Below are positions 49,201-61,200 of a stretch of 64,000 nt of DNA, piece by piece (within the stretch, counting starts at the first letter, position 1; every line of letters starts with the position of its first letter). A model generated the notes under the pieces. It saw only the letters and a list, made by a program, of their open reading frames with translations, ran no database searches and was not told where the DNA came from. Made by a program: the position numbers and the translations under genes. This DNA is from Liolophura sinensis (Eukaryota; Mollusca; Polyplacophora; Chitonida; Chitonidae): positions 10,936,163-11,000,162 of the forward strand of contig NC_088297.1 in the NCBI RefSeq assembly GCF_032854445.1, written 5' to 3'.

Positions 49201-52200
49201 ATAATGCTAGCCGCCATCATATAAGTGAAATATTCTTGAGTACGGTGTAAAACACCAATCAAAGAAATAAAAAACAAATCAATGTCTTCTAACTATTGAA
49301 TATGTGAACCACAGATAAACCACGGGCTGGCTAGTGGCTTGCTACCTGCTTGCTTTGTCAAATGTTTACAACCTTTTCTTTATGTGTGTTACATTTCAGT
49401 TTTTAAAGACAAGCACACAAAATCTCCGTTTGTGGAAGATTACCAGCCCCTGGGGGATGACGGTGAGGGTCAGAGGGCAGCCAAACCGGACCATATCTAC
49501 CTAGATGCCATGGGGTTTGGGATGGGCTGTTCCTGTCTTCAGGTCACCTTCCAGGCATGTAACATCACGGAGGCACGCCACCTGTATGACCAGCTCACCC
49601 CACTCTGCCCCATTCTGGTGAGCACACATTTTTGCTAGTTTGATAATATTGGTTTCAGAGGGTGGTTCAGGAGGGGAGTATTGAGATCAAACTAGTGTGG
49701 CTTATGGTGGGAGGAAACAAAAAATTTTAACGTGACATAAATCTTACACAACTTTTGTTGACATGAATTTATTGATCACCTGTCTCACCGTTTTCTTAAG
49801 ATACAAATGCATTACACCTCTTTCCTTCAGGAAAATCACAAGGAAGCAGGACTTTTGTTTACCTTTAGCCAGTTCCAACTCAAATCTCCCCTATTATAGA
49901 GTAGTGCAGGACCACTCCTGCTGTAGCCCTTTACATTTCCCAATGTAACTCCTACTTCTCACAATGCACTCCTACTTGAGCCATTTACATTTCCCAATGT
50001 AACTCCTACTTCTCACAATGCACTCCTACTTGAGCCATTTACATTTCCCAATGTAACTCCTACTTCTCACAGTGCACTCCTACTTGAGCCCTTTACGTTC
50101 TCACAATGTAACTCCTGCTTCTCACAATGCACTCCTACTTGAGCCCTTTACATTCTCACAATATAACTCCAACTTCTCACATTGCACTCCTACTTGAGCC
50201 CTTTACATTCTCACAAATACCACAGATGTGAAATATGGTAAAAGTTCCATGGTAAATATTTAAATTTGAAACCAGAAGAAGAATTAACCTGTATGTAACA
50301 TCATAAAATAAACTGAATAAGATACGTGGCAGTAATGATCAAGCTCTTGTGTATGAATAAACGGCTTGTGATTATCGGTACAAGGAGCTCACGCAACTCT
50401 GTCCCGTGAGTTTGGACACGGAGCATCTTTATTATAAACTTGTAAGAGCTCAAATATGTGTATGTGAGACATCATAGCTTGACTTTTTTTTTGCGCTGTT
50501 TTTGACAGTAAGATCGAATAGCTAGATAAAATATATATATATACACAGATGCTATAGGAAAGCGAACACTGCTATATATAGCCCACCCTAAATGACTGTA
50601 AATTTTGAGCCAAAAAGTGCATTATATTAGGTAATATTTCTGGTGCTAAAATTTACATTTTTCGAGTGGGATATTGTCCTACCTACCCTTCAAACCTCTG
50701 AATATCTGTCAAAAAACCACTAGAACTGCTCGAATTTGGAAAAATGCGCATCTTAGTCATGGATGAAATTGTACGTCACTTAGGGTACACTACCAGTGCT
50801 TCTCAGATAATGATTATGAAGTTTCATTTACATGTAATAACAACTAACCCTAAAAAACAACAACAACAACATGTAAATGGACAGGATGTATCTTGCTTGT
50901 ACATATAACTTAGCTTTACACTTTTAATATTGCTGTATTTGTAATTTCGTGTGTAGTATTAAAAAGTGTGTAAAGACTGTGGTTACTGCACTCAGTATTG
51001 CCAATTATCATATGCAGTTATGTGTAAAATCATAACAAAAAACTGTTAAAAGTTGTAGTGTTAGAACTCCCTGACATGGTAACAAAGTGGAGCCTTATGC
51101 ACATTTCCACAAACATAGTGACATTCGTGGTCAGCTGACTGACTGGGAAGCTGTGGTAAACAGTTACCCTAAATGACCTAACAGTTCGACCACAAATTAG
51201 CATTTTTGAAGGCAAATAAATGTCATGAGATATTACCTTTGGTGCTAAAATTTACCATTTCCCTGTAGGTTACAATCCTACCTTCCAAGCAAATCTCTGA
51301 ACACCTGTCTAAAATCAATAGATCTCCTAGAATCTGGAAAAATGGGCAACTTAATCATGGACGAAATTTTAGGTCATTTAGGGTAAGCTAATCTTGAGAA
51401 ATTATAACCTATTCTAGTTGTAAATATGTTAAACTTACATATTGGAAAGTCCAGCTCGTGCTGGCTTCCTCTCCGCCCGTAAATGGGAAGGTCTGCCAGT
51501 AACCTGCGGATGGTCGTAGGTTTCCTTTGGGCTCTGCCTGGTTTCCCTCCCACCATAATGCTGGCCACCGTCCCATGAGTGAAATATTCTTGAGTATGGT
51601 GTAAAGTATCAATCAAATAAATAAATAAATAAATATATAAATACATATTGGATCAAGTTGGTTTTGAAACTTGTGAAAGGACTGCAAGCTGACTCTGAAC
51701 GGTCATCAAATTTTATCTGAATCGGAAAACAGTAGCTGGAGCAGTCATGATTAAATATGCAAGACTGGCCGTTTTTTTTTTTAACATTGATCGGAGGGTC
51801 TATAGAATGAACGTGCACAAAAAATTGTTTTAACATACGATAATATATGGAAGATCATGTTTTTTACCAGAAATGAAAGCATGACAGACAGACAGACAGA
51901 CAGACAGATAGATCCAAAGAAATGAATATCTTAGCACATAACTTTTCATGAAAACATAACTATAACAGTACATACGATTAATTATACTAGTAACTCTACT
52001 TAACAAGATATCTCAAGAACAGTTGTAAGACAAATTTGTGAGCCAGCACATGGTACATTTATCTTACATGTATAGGTATAAAATGTAATACTGACTAACT
52101 TTTTGTTTGATCATCACATGACCTTGTGCAAGAGGAAGATAATGAAATGTCCATGTGATTAGCTTTGTATAATTGACCTTTTTGATGTGTGGCCAGCTCA

Positions 52201-55200
52201 TTACTTTGCAGTTTGGTAGATGGTGATTTGTTGGCTGATTATTTTTTTTTTCCTTCTTATCCTCAGATATGTAGAGGTTTGACTAAAAACCTGCTTAAAT
52301 ACATATACAGGTTCTAAGATACCCATGTCATACAGGAGAAAAATTTTGGAAGAAAAATTATTTGTAAGAAAGTCATTATTTGCAAGTAATTATTTGCAAC
52401 TGTTTCCGTACCTGTAAGCCTGGTCTTTACTGATCCTTGAAAAAGAGTTTATTTTGGTCTTGAAAGGACGTGATGTTTAAATAAATTTGCCAGATAAGCT
52501 TCTGAAATAGTCGCCATTGATCTCCTTATGAAGGTTTAACTAAATGGTCCTTGAAAGTACTGGAAAATGTAGGATATTGGGTCCTTGAAAGTGCTGGAAA
52601 ATGTAGATCATGGGTTCCTTGAAAGTGCTGGAAAATGTAGGATATTGGGTCCTTGAAAGTGCTGGAAAATGTAGGATATTGGGTCCTTGAAAGTGCAGGA
52701 AAATGTAGGATATTGGGTCCTTGAAAGTGCTGGAAAATGTAGGATATTGGGTCCTTGAAAAGTAGTTCCTTTCACAGGCTGGAAACATGAACCGTTTGTT
52801 TGATAACATACATGATTCCTAAATCACCAGGTCCTCATACAACAGAAAGATCGTAAAAATGTTATAATTAGCGTGAACCCAGCTGTCTCCATACCCAGAA
52901 TCCACCAGTTTGACGTACACCTGGTCCCCAAACTCCAGCTTTGTTATCGTCTGTATGCTACTGGACGGGTAAAAGCCAGCATTGTTGTTGTCATCGGCCC
53001 AAAGTGCTGCGATTGGTCGGTCATTGACCATGACTCTGGCGTTTATTTTGCAGCCGGGCTGGGACATTAGATACACAGACACGATGTAGGTGCCACGTAT
53101 TGTACAGATGAACACACCTGTGTTGTTGTCGTAGTTGTCAGCGATGTCAGTAACTTCTGTGTCAAAGGCCAGAATGACGTCTTTCGCTGGACCGAAATGT
53201 TTTGTCCTGATCGCTGACACTGCAGCCTGTAATCTAGGAGAAGAGGAGTCACCCTTTTCTCCCTTTTCACCTTTCTTGCCACGGTCTCCTTTCGGTCCCC
53301 TGTTGCCTTGCTTCCCTGGCCTCCCTTGGGGTCCAGGAGGACCCCTCTCTCCAGGTGGACCTTGGGGCCCAGGAGGCCCTGGTTCTCCAGGTGGACCCCG
53401 GTCTCCAGCTGCTCCTGCAGAGCCTGCTGGTCCTTGTGGCCCCACTGTGATAAATTTGAAAGCAAAATCTTTTCCTTGTGATGTTACACTTTGATAAACA
53501 AGAAAAACAAATTCACCAGAGCTGTGATATCAGGCATCTTGCACTCCTAGCCCTCATTGCATTAAGACGTCAAAAATTTTGCCTAGTCAACTGATAGACA
53601 GAGTTCATTATAAAGCTGCTTGTTACATTAAAAAACAAAAGTGTCCTAATTTTTATCCCAAATTATTTGATGAGCACAAATTTTGCGTGTGATATTTTAT
53701 GGAAAAGTAGATGTAGAAGTTTTGCATCTGACTTGCAGTGAACACAAACATAAAATTTTTTCATCTGTTAAGCATAATATGTTTCCCATCTGACATGTGA
53801 TGAGTACTCTGGTATCAAATTTCTTAGATAGAGCATTCAAGCCAAGTATTATCTGTCTATAGAGGAAAGAGTCTCCGTCTGTATGTCCAGCTTTCTAAGT
53901 TCTCCGCTATCGTTCAGCCAATTAACTTCACTCTTGACTTCACACTTTACAAGTGTATTGCTGAGAACCCTATTATTTTCATGGAGCAGTTGCCCTTGAC
54001 ATGCTGGGTTATTACACTAAACCTGCATTTCTGACAGGGTCTCCAAAAGGGCTTAGAATAAAGCAGTCTCCAACACAAAAAACTTACAATCATCAGATCT
54101 CCAAGAGATTTTTGTCACAGTAAAACAGTTTCTAACAGATCGCTTCGACGGTGACTGCATGAATAGAAATCCAAATACTTACCAGCCGAGGCAGGGGAGT
54201 TAACTGCGACAGTAAGGTTCATCGGAGCAGAGTTGTTAGGGCCACACATTTTGTAGTTTGCCACAGGTATGATGTTGTCTTTATCTTGACTGGCGGGTTG
54301 GGATGGTGATGAATACCTTTGAGGGGTGTGTCCATTAAAGTGAGTGGTATTAACAGTGACCTGGATGGTGTGGTGATGGACATTTTCGTCAGAGCTTTCG
54401 TTTGAGAGCACTGCACCAGCAGCCCAGAACAAGCACATGGCAATCAACGCTGAATGCTGATTGGACATAGACTTCATTATGCATGCAATTTTGTGGCTTA
54501 AGCAGTCGGGTGGTGGGTCGGTGGAATAGTTTTTGCCTGGAGAGGAGAAAAAAGTATGAAACCTGATAATTGAAGCTTGATCAAACAAACCTGATGCAAA
54601 GAAGTGTATTGTATTTTAAAAAGCTGTCAATCAATCTGGACATACTGGAAGCTTGATGAAGCAAACCTGATGCAAAGAAGTGTATTCTGTTTTAAAATGC
54701 TCTCAATCAATCTGGACATTTTCGAACTAGAGGTTACATTACAGTTAAATCCAAGACAAGGTGCACATGATGGCAAGTTGAAAAAATGTAGCTAATGAAA
54801 TGAAATTTGTGGACATTTCTTACTTGAGTATTGAGCATATTTCAATGCCACACCAACGTACAGTGCATTTTTGATACATGCGTTTAGCGGTAATTAAACA
54901 ATCCATGAATAAAATTTTAATGGAGTAGATAATTTTTGTCACAGCTGGCTTCATGCATTGCAAGGTGGCATTTGACTGAAATCGGCATTGTCTTAATAAA
55001 CTTAAAATTACAATACAAAGTATAGGATATGTGCCTACCTATGTACCTGTATTTTTGTACGCAGAAATAAAATTTGTAAGCACTTACCTGTTAGCAGTTA
55101 CAGATAGCATATGTAGAGCACAGTGATTGGCATATGGAGTGGTTCATCATCCCAGCCTGTCCCTTGCACAGATCATCATTTTATCTCATTCCTTGGTTGA

Positions 55201-58200
55201 TTCTGTCTCTAAAATATGTATCTAAAGCAAACGATGTTTTTTGTTTTCAAAAAATTACTGCACTTGGGATGCCTAGAAATCCCTACACATGAAATGCTTG
55301 TTGTTGATCGTCACCAAACAGGCATCCCAGTTTTTTGGTTCTCTGAGCTCCTGATATTACCACAGTATGAGGTCAGCCAGGATTGTTTTCAAGCAGATAC
55401 TTCTTTCTTGTTTTGTTACTGGTAAATGTCCGTCAGGTAAAACGCAACGCAAGCCCATGAAATCTTACCCTGGTCATTGTATGTGGCATGACGAATCTCT
55501 TGTTCAGATCGGGGAAACACGGCTAGCTTTACCCCATAACCATGCCATGTTAAAGACTCGATCACTCTCGGCTGATTCTAACAGGTCTGAAACCTTCTCA
55601 GCGTATTCACTCCCTTTATATTTACCCACTAATATATGTATGGGGCTGTCGGCTTTTTTTTTTTCATGTTCTCCCATACAGGTTTTATTTTTTACCTCCT
55701 GTCAAGGTATTACTGGGGCTTCTACAGTTCCTCGCCTACACATGCTGTTGCCGTGAAGATTAGCCGTTTGTCATTTTGTTTGCCAGGCCTGTCAGTTGTT
55801 GAATTGTTACAGTTAATCTTGTTTTGAATTTCCGACGTCCGTCCTAAGTTGCACGGATCAGCCTCCGAAGGATCGTCAGGCTTCCACCCAACGAAAGTCT
55901 TTAGTCCTTTGTTTACATAGAGTTCTCAGCTTGTTGACTGGCGTGCGGCCAGCCCTTGCGTCTTCCGTCTGCAAGCGCTCGTCTGCAAACAACAAACACC
56001 CATTAAGATGCCAGGGCTGGGATTCTTCACTCAAATCCTGGTGCACGTGTTTGCAGTGCTGTTATGGGGTTGTGCAGGGTGATGTGCTATGCTGCCTTCT
56101 GTTCACACACACCGTATGGCAACCGTCTAGTATGGGTTAAAACAGATTATTTTGAATAGTGAAAAACATAAAACATACATACATATACCTATTTCTTCAA
56201 TCTTTCTGTCCCCCTGGGCTCTGCCCGGTTTCCTCCCACCATAATGCTGGCAGTCATCGTATATATGAAAGTGAAATATTCATGAGTATGGTGCAAAACA
56301 CCTGTCAAATAAATCAAACTCATACTTTTACCTGTCCATCAAGGTGCTGTTTCAAGCATATTTTTCTCTGCCTGGATGGGAAAAATCATTTTTTTCTGCG
56401 GAGCGCTGCTGCTGACAAACATACATATATATTTAATATCCACATAATCAAAATATTAAAGTTGATAAATTGCCAGAAAAAACATTACTCTGAAAGATAT
56501 GCTGTGTATGTTTAACAATAAAAACACAATAAACTCATGCTTATTGCTATTAGATTGTCTCAATGATAAATGCCCTCCTGACTCATGCTTGTGAGAAACA
56601 TTTAATGATGCTGATAATACAGACCATTTACTCCTACATCTCAAACACTGCAAACCTTCAAAGACTTTTGGAAGGAAAGACCACATTTTTGCTAACTAGA
56701 CACAACTTACTGTAGATTAATCATAAAACAGTTATTCATCTATATTTTTTTTCCATGAATAACACCCAAGCATGACAAAGACAGAATATCCTAATTCCTC
56801 TAATTTTTGGGACGTTGGGTCTGCTCTTTTGAGCTAAATATTTAGTTTCTTTTTTTTTTTTCACTTCGTTAGCACGTCTAATGACCATCATATTCATATC
56901 TTTACTTTCCCAAAAAGCAGAGAAAAAAATGTAATTCTTATATCTGTCCTACAAATTAGAAGAAACAGGGTAATCACAGGCCTGAACTTATTACCGCACA
57001 GATGAGATGCCACAAGGTATGCACTGTTTACAGGAACTGTGCATACATGTGTGACCAGTGCTACAAGACCAGTGCAAAATTGCAACAGATATTCATTCTT
57101 ATGTGGAAAATCTACCAGTATTTGATATTTCATAATTTATTATCCCCATGTCTTCTGCAATACCATGTATTTAATGACTGTATAAATGGAATATTCCCAA
57201 AACAGCTGATTTGTTCTCGCATCATACAAAAATTGTTTGATTTTTCATGTGTTTTCTTCATGATTTTGTGAGACTCCTGTATTTAAGACTGCATATATCC
57301 ATGTATTGACAGTTCTGTAAGTTCAGTAGGCACAATATTGATTGACAAAAATTCCTGTCCAAAAAAATATGTTTGTAAAAACGAAATTGTGCAGATAATA
57401 TTAGTTCATAACCTGAAAGATTCAGGATCCACACATTCTGAGCAACCTGCAAAGGTGCAGGCTGGGTTTGCATCAGCCACTGGGGTCCCAACATGGACAG
57501 CCGCATGCTGAGATCTCCAAACATTACCTCATTGATATGTGTCTGTGGAGTTAGCAGGAGATTTGCTGGGGATCAGAGATAGCCTCTCACATGCAGGCTG
57601 GAATGTGTGTTTGTGGAGTGGAGGTTTGGGGTGGGAGGATGTTAGACTCTCCATTTGGCTCCTCTCCCCCACCCTGCAACAACAGCAGCTGTAACTGGTG
57701 GGAAATGCAAGCGCTCAAGCCCATTTGTACATTGTCGTGTAAAGGACTGGCACTTGTGGCCATGTTGGTTTCTTTATCAACAGAATTTCATGTTTTCTCC
57801 TGTGATGTAACTCACTCCGTGCACTGGACCATGAAATTGTTCTGTTAGAGATCCAACATGGCTCTGAATGAATAGACTGTGTAAAACTATGTTGATTAAC
57901 TTGAAATTAAGGTGAAAATTAAACCAGGTATTCAGAGTGGAATTGTCTAGGTATAGGTGATAATGGATCCAGGACACTCTCCACCTCCCTTGTAGACATT
58001 TCCCCCTCCCTGTGGACATTTCCCCTCCCTGTGGACATTTCCCCTCCCTTGTGGACATTTCCCCCTCCCTAATTGTTGCGGACATTCCCCAGTGAAATTT
58101 CCAGATTAGAAATGTGTATACTAGGGGAAATTGTTCAGTGGGGCAAGTGTCCATATATACAGGGAAATTGTCCAAATGGTGAAAATGCCATTTACACATT

Positions 58201-61200
58201 TATTTGTATGAATTTTACACCATTCTCAAGAATATTTGACTTATTTGACGAAAATGGCCAGCATTATGGTGAAAGGATTCAGGCAGGGAGGAAAATTAAC
58301 CCATTAGGGAAATATGGTAGAAAAATTGTCCAGCTGTTGGGGGAAGTGTCCATTAAGGGAAATTGTCCATGGGGGAGTTGTCCATTAGGGAAATTGTCGA
58401 TAGGAAGACATGTTCATAAGGGTAATTGTGAATAGGGGGAAATGTTTATACTTAAAACTGTCCATAGGGGAAAACGTCCATAAGGGGAATTGTCCACAGG
58501 GGAAAATTTCCAAACAGGGAAACGACCCATAAGGGGAAATGTCCATACGGGAAATTGTCCACGGGGAAATGTCCACAGGGGGAAATGTCCACAGGGAGAA
58601 ATGTCCACAGGGAGAATTGTCCACAGGGGGAAATGTCCACAGGGAGAAATGTCCACAGGGGGAATTGTCCACAGGGGGAAATGTCCAAGTCCACGTAATA
58701 ATTAACACATAGCTCTATAACTGTTCTACAGCCATTGAGTGCAGTGGGCAAACCACAGGGTCACAGTCCAGCCAGATGCCACTTAATTCCCATGATACAT
58801 GTGTCCTGAATTGATCATATGCCCATAAACCCCCCAGCATCAAACAGGATCTGACCATGGTCAAACCACCATACAGTCCAACCAAGATGGACGTAGCATA
58901 TTCGGATATTAGATCCGGCTGTACTGTGCATACATGAGGACTATCTATTGAAGCACACGGTTTTTCAGATCACAAGTCTGAGTGTTGTCAGATTTTTTGA
59001 TCTCTTCCACAGAGTTTGAGGAAACATTTGTTTTATCTGTTAAGTTTAGGGCTCTCAGAATAAATGTATGGTATTTGTCAGGTAAATCTTTTTGTTCCGC
59101 TCACACACACACACACACACATACATAGATTTGTGGCTTTGCTGTGTTGATATAACTTGTACACATTCACACATTATGTAAGTGACAAGAACGGGTATAT
59201 CCATTGCTGTATAACACTATTTAAATGGGAGTCTCTGATAAGTTGTAGACTGACCCCAGCTTATGACAGGAATGTAGGTTTCCCCTGGACTCTGCCCGGT
59301 GTCCTCCCATAATGCTGGCTGCCATTTTATGAGTGAAATATTCTTGAGCATGGCCTAAAACACCAATCACATAAATAAATAAATAATACAGGAATGTTAC
59401 ATGCATAATTATCTGTAGACACAAGCATAAACTTCTAGTTTGGAGGTGTGAAAGGCATTTATCAGTCTCAGGCTTAATTAGCTAAATTTCTTAAGTTATC
59501 TATATACTGTATTTCAGAGAAAGTTTGGCATGTAAAAATACAATTTCCAAAACACATAGAGAGCTTAAAATGATACTGTAACTGCCAACACCTAAGCTTT
59601 TCTGATAAATTGATCACACATAACAAAAAAAAGAAAGCAATTTTTAAGTGACTATGAGTTATTTGATTTGATTAGTGTTTTATGCCATTCTCAAGAATAT
59701 TTCACTTATACGACGATGTCCAGCATTATGGTGGGTGGAAACAGGGCAGTGCCCAGGGGAAACCCATGACCATCTGCAGGTTACCGGCAGACCTTCCCAC
59801 TTATAGGACTCTATGAGTTAGGGGAATCAGTCAAAATAAATGAAAATGTGAAAAATGCGAATTTTAGTTGAAGAACGGCATTTTAGGCCAATCGTTTTGG
59901 CCCAAGTTTCAATCTATTATCAATTTTGAGCTACATATACTTTCTGTGTTGGCTGCACTGATCAGTTTATAGCAATAAAGTTTCAGATGGAGCAATACTC
60001 GTATCAGTATAATGGTTTGGGCGGGGTGGCTTACTTGCCCTCGGTAAGGTGTCTCAGTTTAGCAGCACTAGATAAAAGAGCGGTGGAAATTTTGTCCCTG
60101 CAACAAGGGGGCACATTACAAGCACTCACTCACTCACTCTTCAGCTCAGCCTCTTAATTTTCTCCATCGTTCATCCACTCTTGATTACTTTTGATGAAAC
60201 TTTTTTTCAGCCAGTGTAGGCTGATGAAAACTTTTAGTCAATGTGATAAAAACAGATCATTTTGGGCAGATCACATGATACAGCAGCACTTTCAACAATA
60301 AAGAGTTTGAACCCAAAACTCCCCTACTGACATTTGATCACATTTACCCATCGATCCATTCTTTTGTGTTCGTGAATAATGAATTGGAGGGTGGTAACTT
60401 TCATTCTTACTTTCATTCAAGCATACTTTAAATGTGGCAACAACTCCTGTTTTCTTTTTAAATATCTTTCAATTTAAAAAAACAAAAAGAGAAAAACCGG
60501 TGAGAAGTGTTCTCATTTGTCAGTCAAATTTATCAAATGAGATACATTTCTTAGGGCTTTTTTTATCTTTTTGAGCCAAAGGCTACCCTGGAAATGTTTT
60601 GCCAGCTACATGGCAGAGAATTAAATGAAGTAGAAGAGGAGGTTTTATAGTAGGCGGCTACTTGGGTCAATTTTCTGCAGAAGTACATGTAGCAGGTGGC
60701 GGGTTCAATGTAGATGATAACCACCTTCTAATTAAGCAAATGTAAAGTACGAACCAAGTATACCAGTTGGTCAGGAATGCAGCATTTATGATGTTAATGT
60801 TCTTTTTCCAGTTATCGTTGAGTGCAGCATCACCTATTTACCGTGGCTTGCTGGCAGACATTGACTGTCGCTGGACAGTGATATCCCAGTCTGTGGACGA
60901 CAGAGTCAAAGAAGAAAGGGGGGAAGAGGTAAGAGCGTGGTGTGTCTCAATAAGGGAAGCGGGTTGGGGAGTGGAATGTTGAGGAACAGTACCTATAACA
61001 GTTTGATGTCTCCAAAATGTGAAGGGAGTGCATGCAAGAGCCTGTTGTGTTAGGACAGGGTGGGGGAATAGTAGTCAGAGAGGAGGGGGCGTGGGGTAGA
61101 GGTAAGAGTGTGGTGTCTCCATATAGGGACGGGGGAGAAGCAGTTCATGCAAGAGCTTATTGTGACAGGACAGGGTGGGGGTATAGTAGTCAGAGAGGAG

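Larger units (their letters stand above)
49618..60811 (+). other. GCLC intron 7, host of a nested gene
   Basis: 11.2 kb. Contains a 54-bp tandem array (49926-50218), two TA-flanked MITEs (50586, 51167), SINEs (51447, 56208, 58197, 59276, 59662, 60003), the antisense collagen-C1q gene (52819-54477 plus an upstream untranslated exon) and inverted minisatellite arrays (57981-58688). The remaining segments (54590-55080, 55200-56200, 56330-57970, 58690-59260, 60150-60800) show no further exon. Confidence 0.75.

Noticed and set aside
53135-53494. Plus-strand proline-rich frame of 119 codons
   Set aside because: Complement of the collagen Gly-X-Y region on the other strand.
58385-58751. Minus-strand frames with repeated Pro-Cys-Gly-His-Phe-Pro
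   Set aside because: Translation of the 17-19 bp minisatellite.
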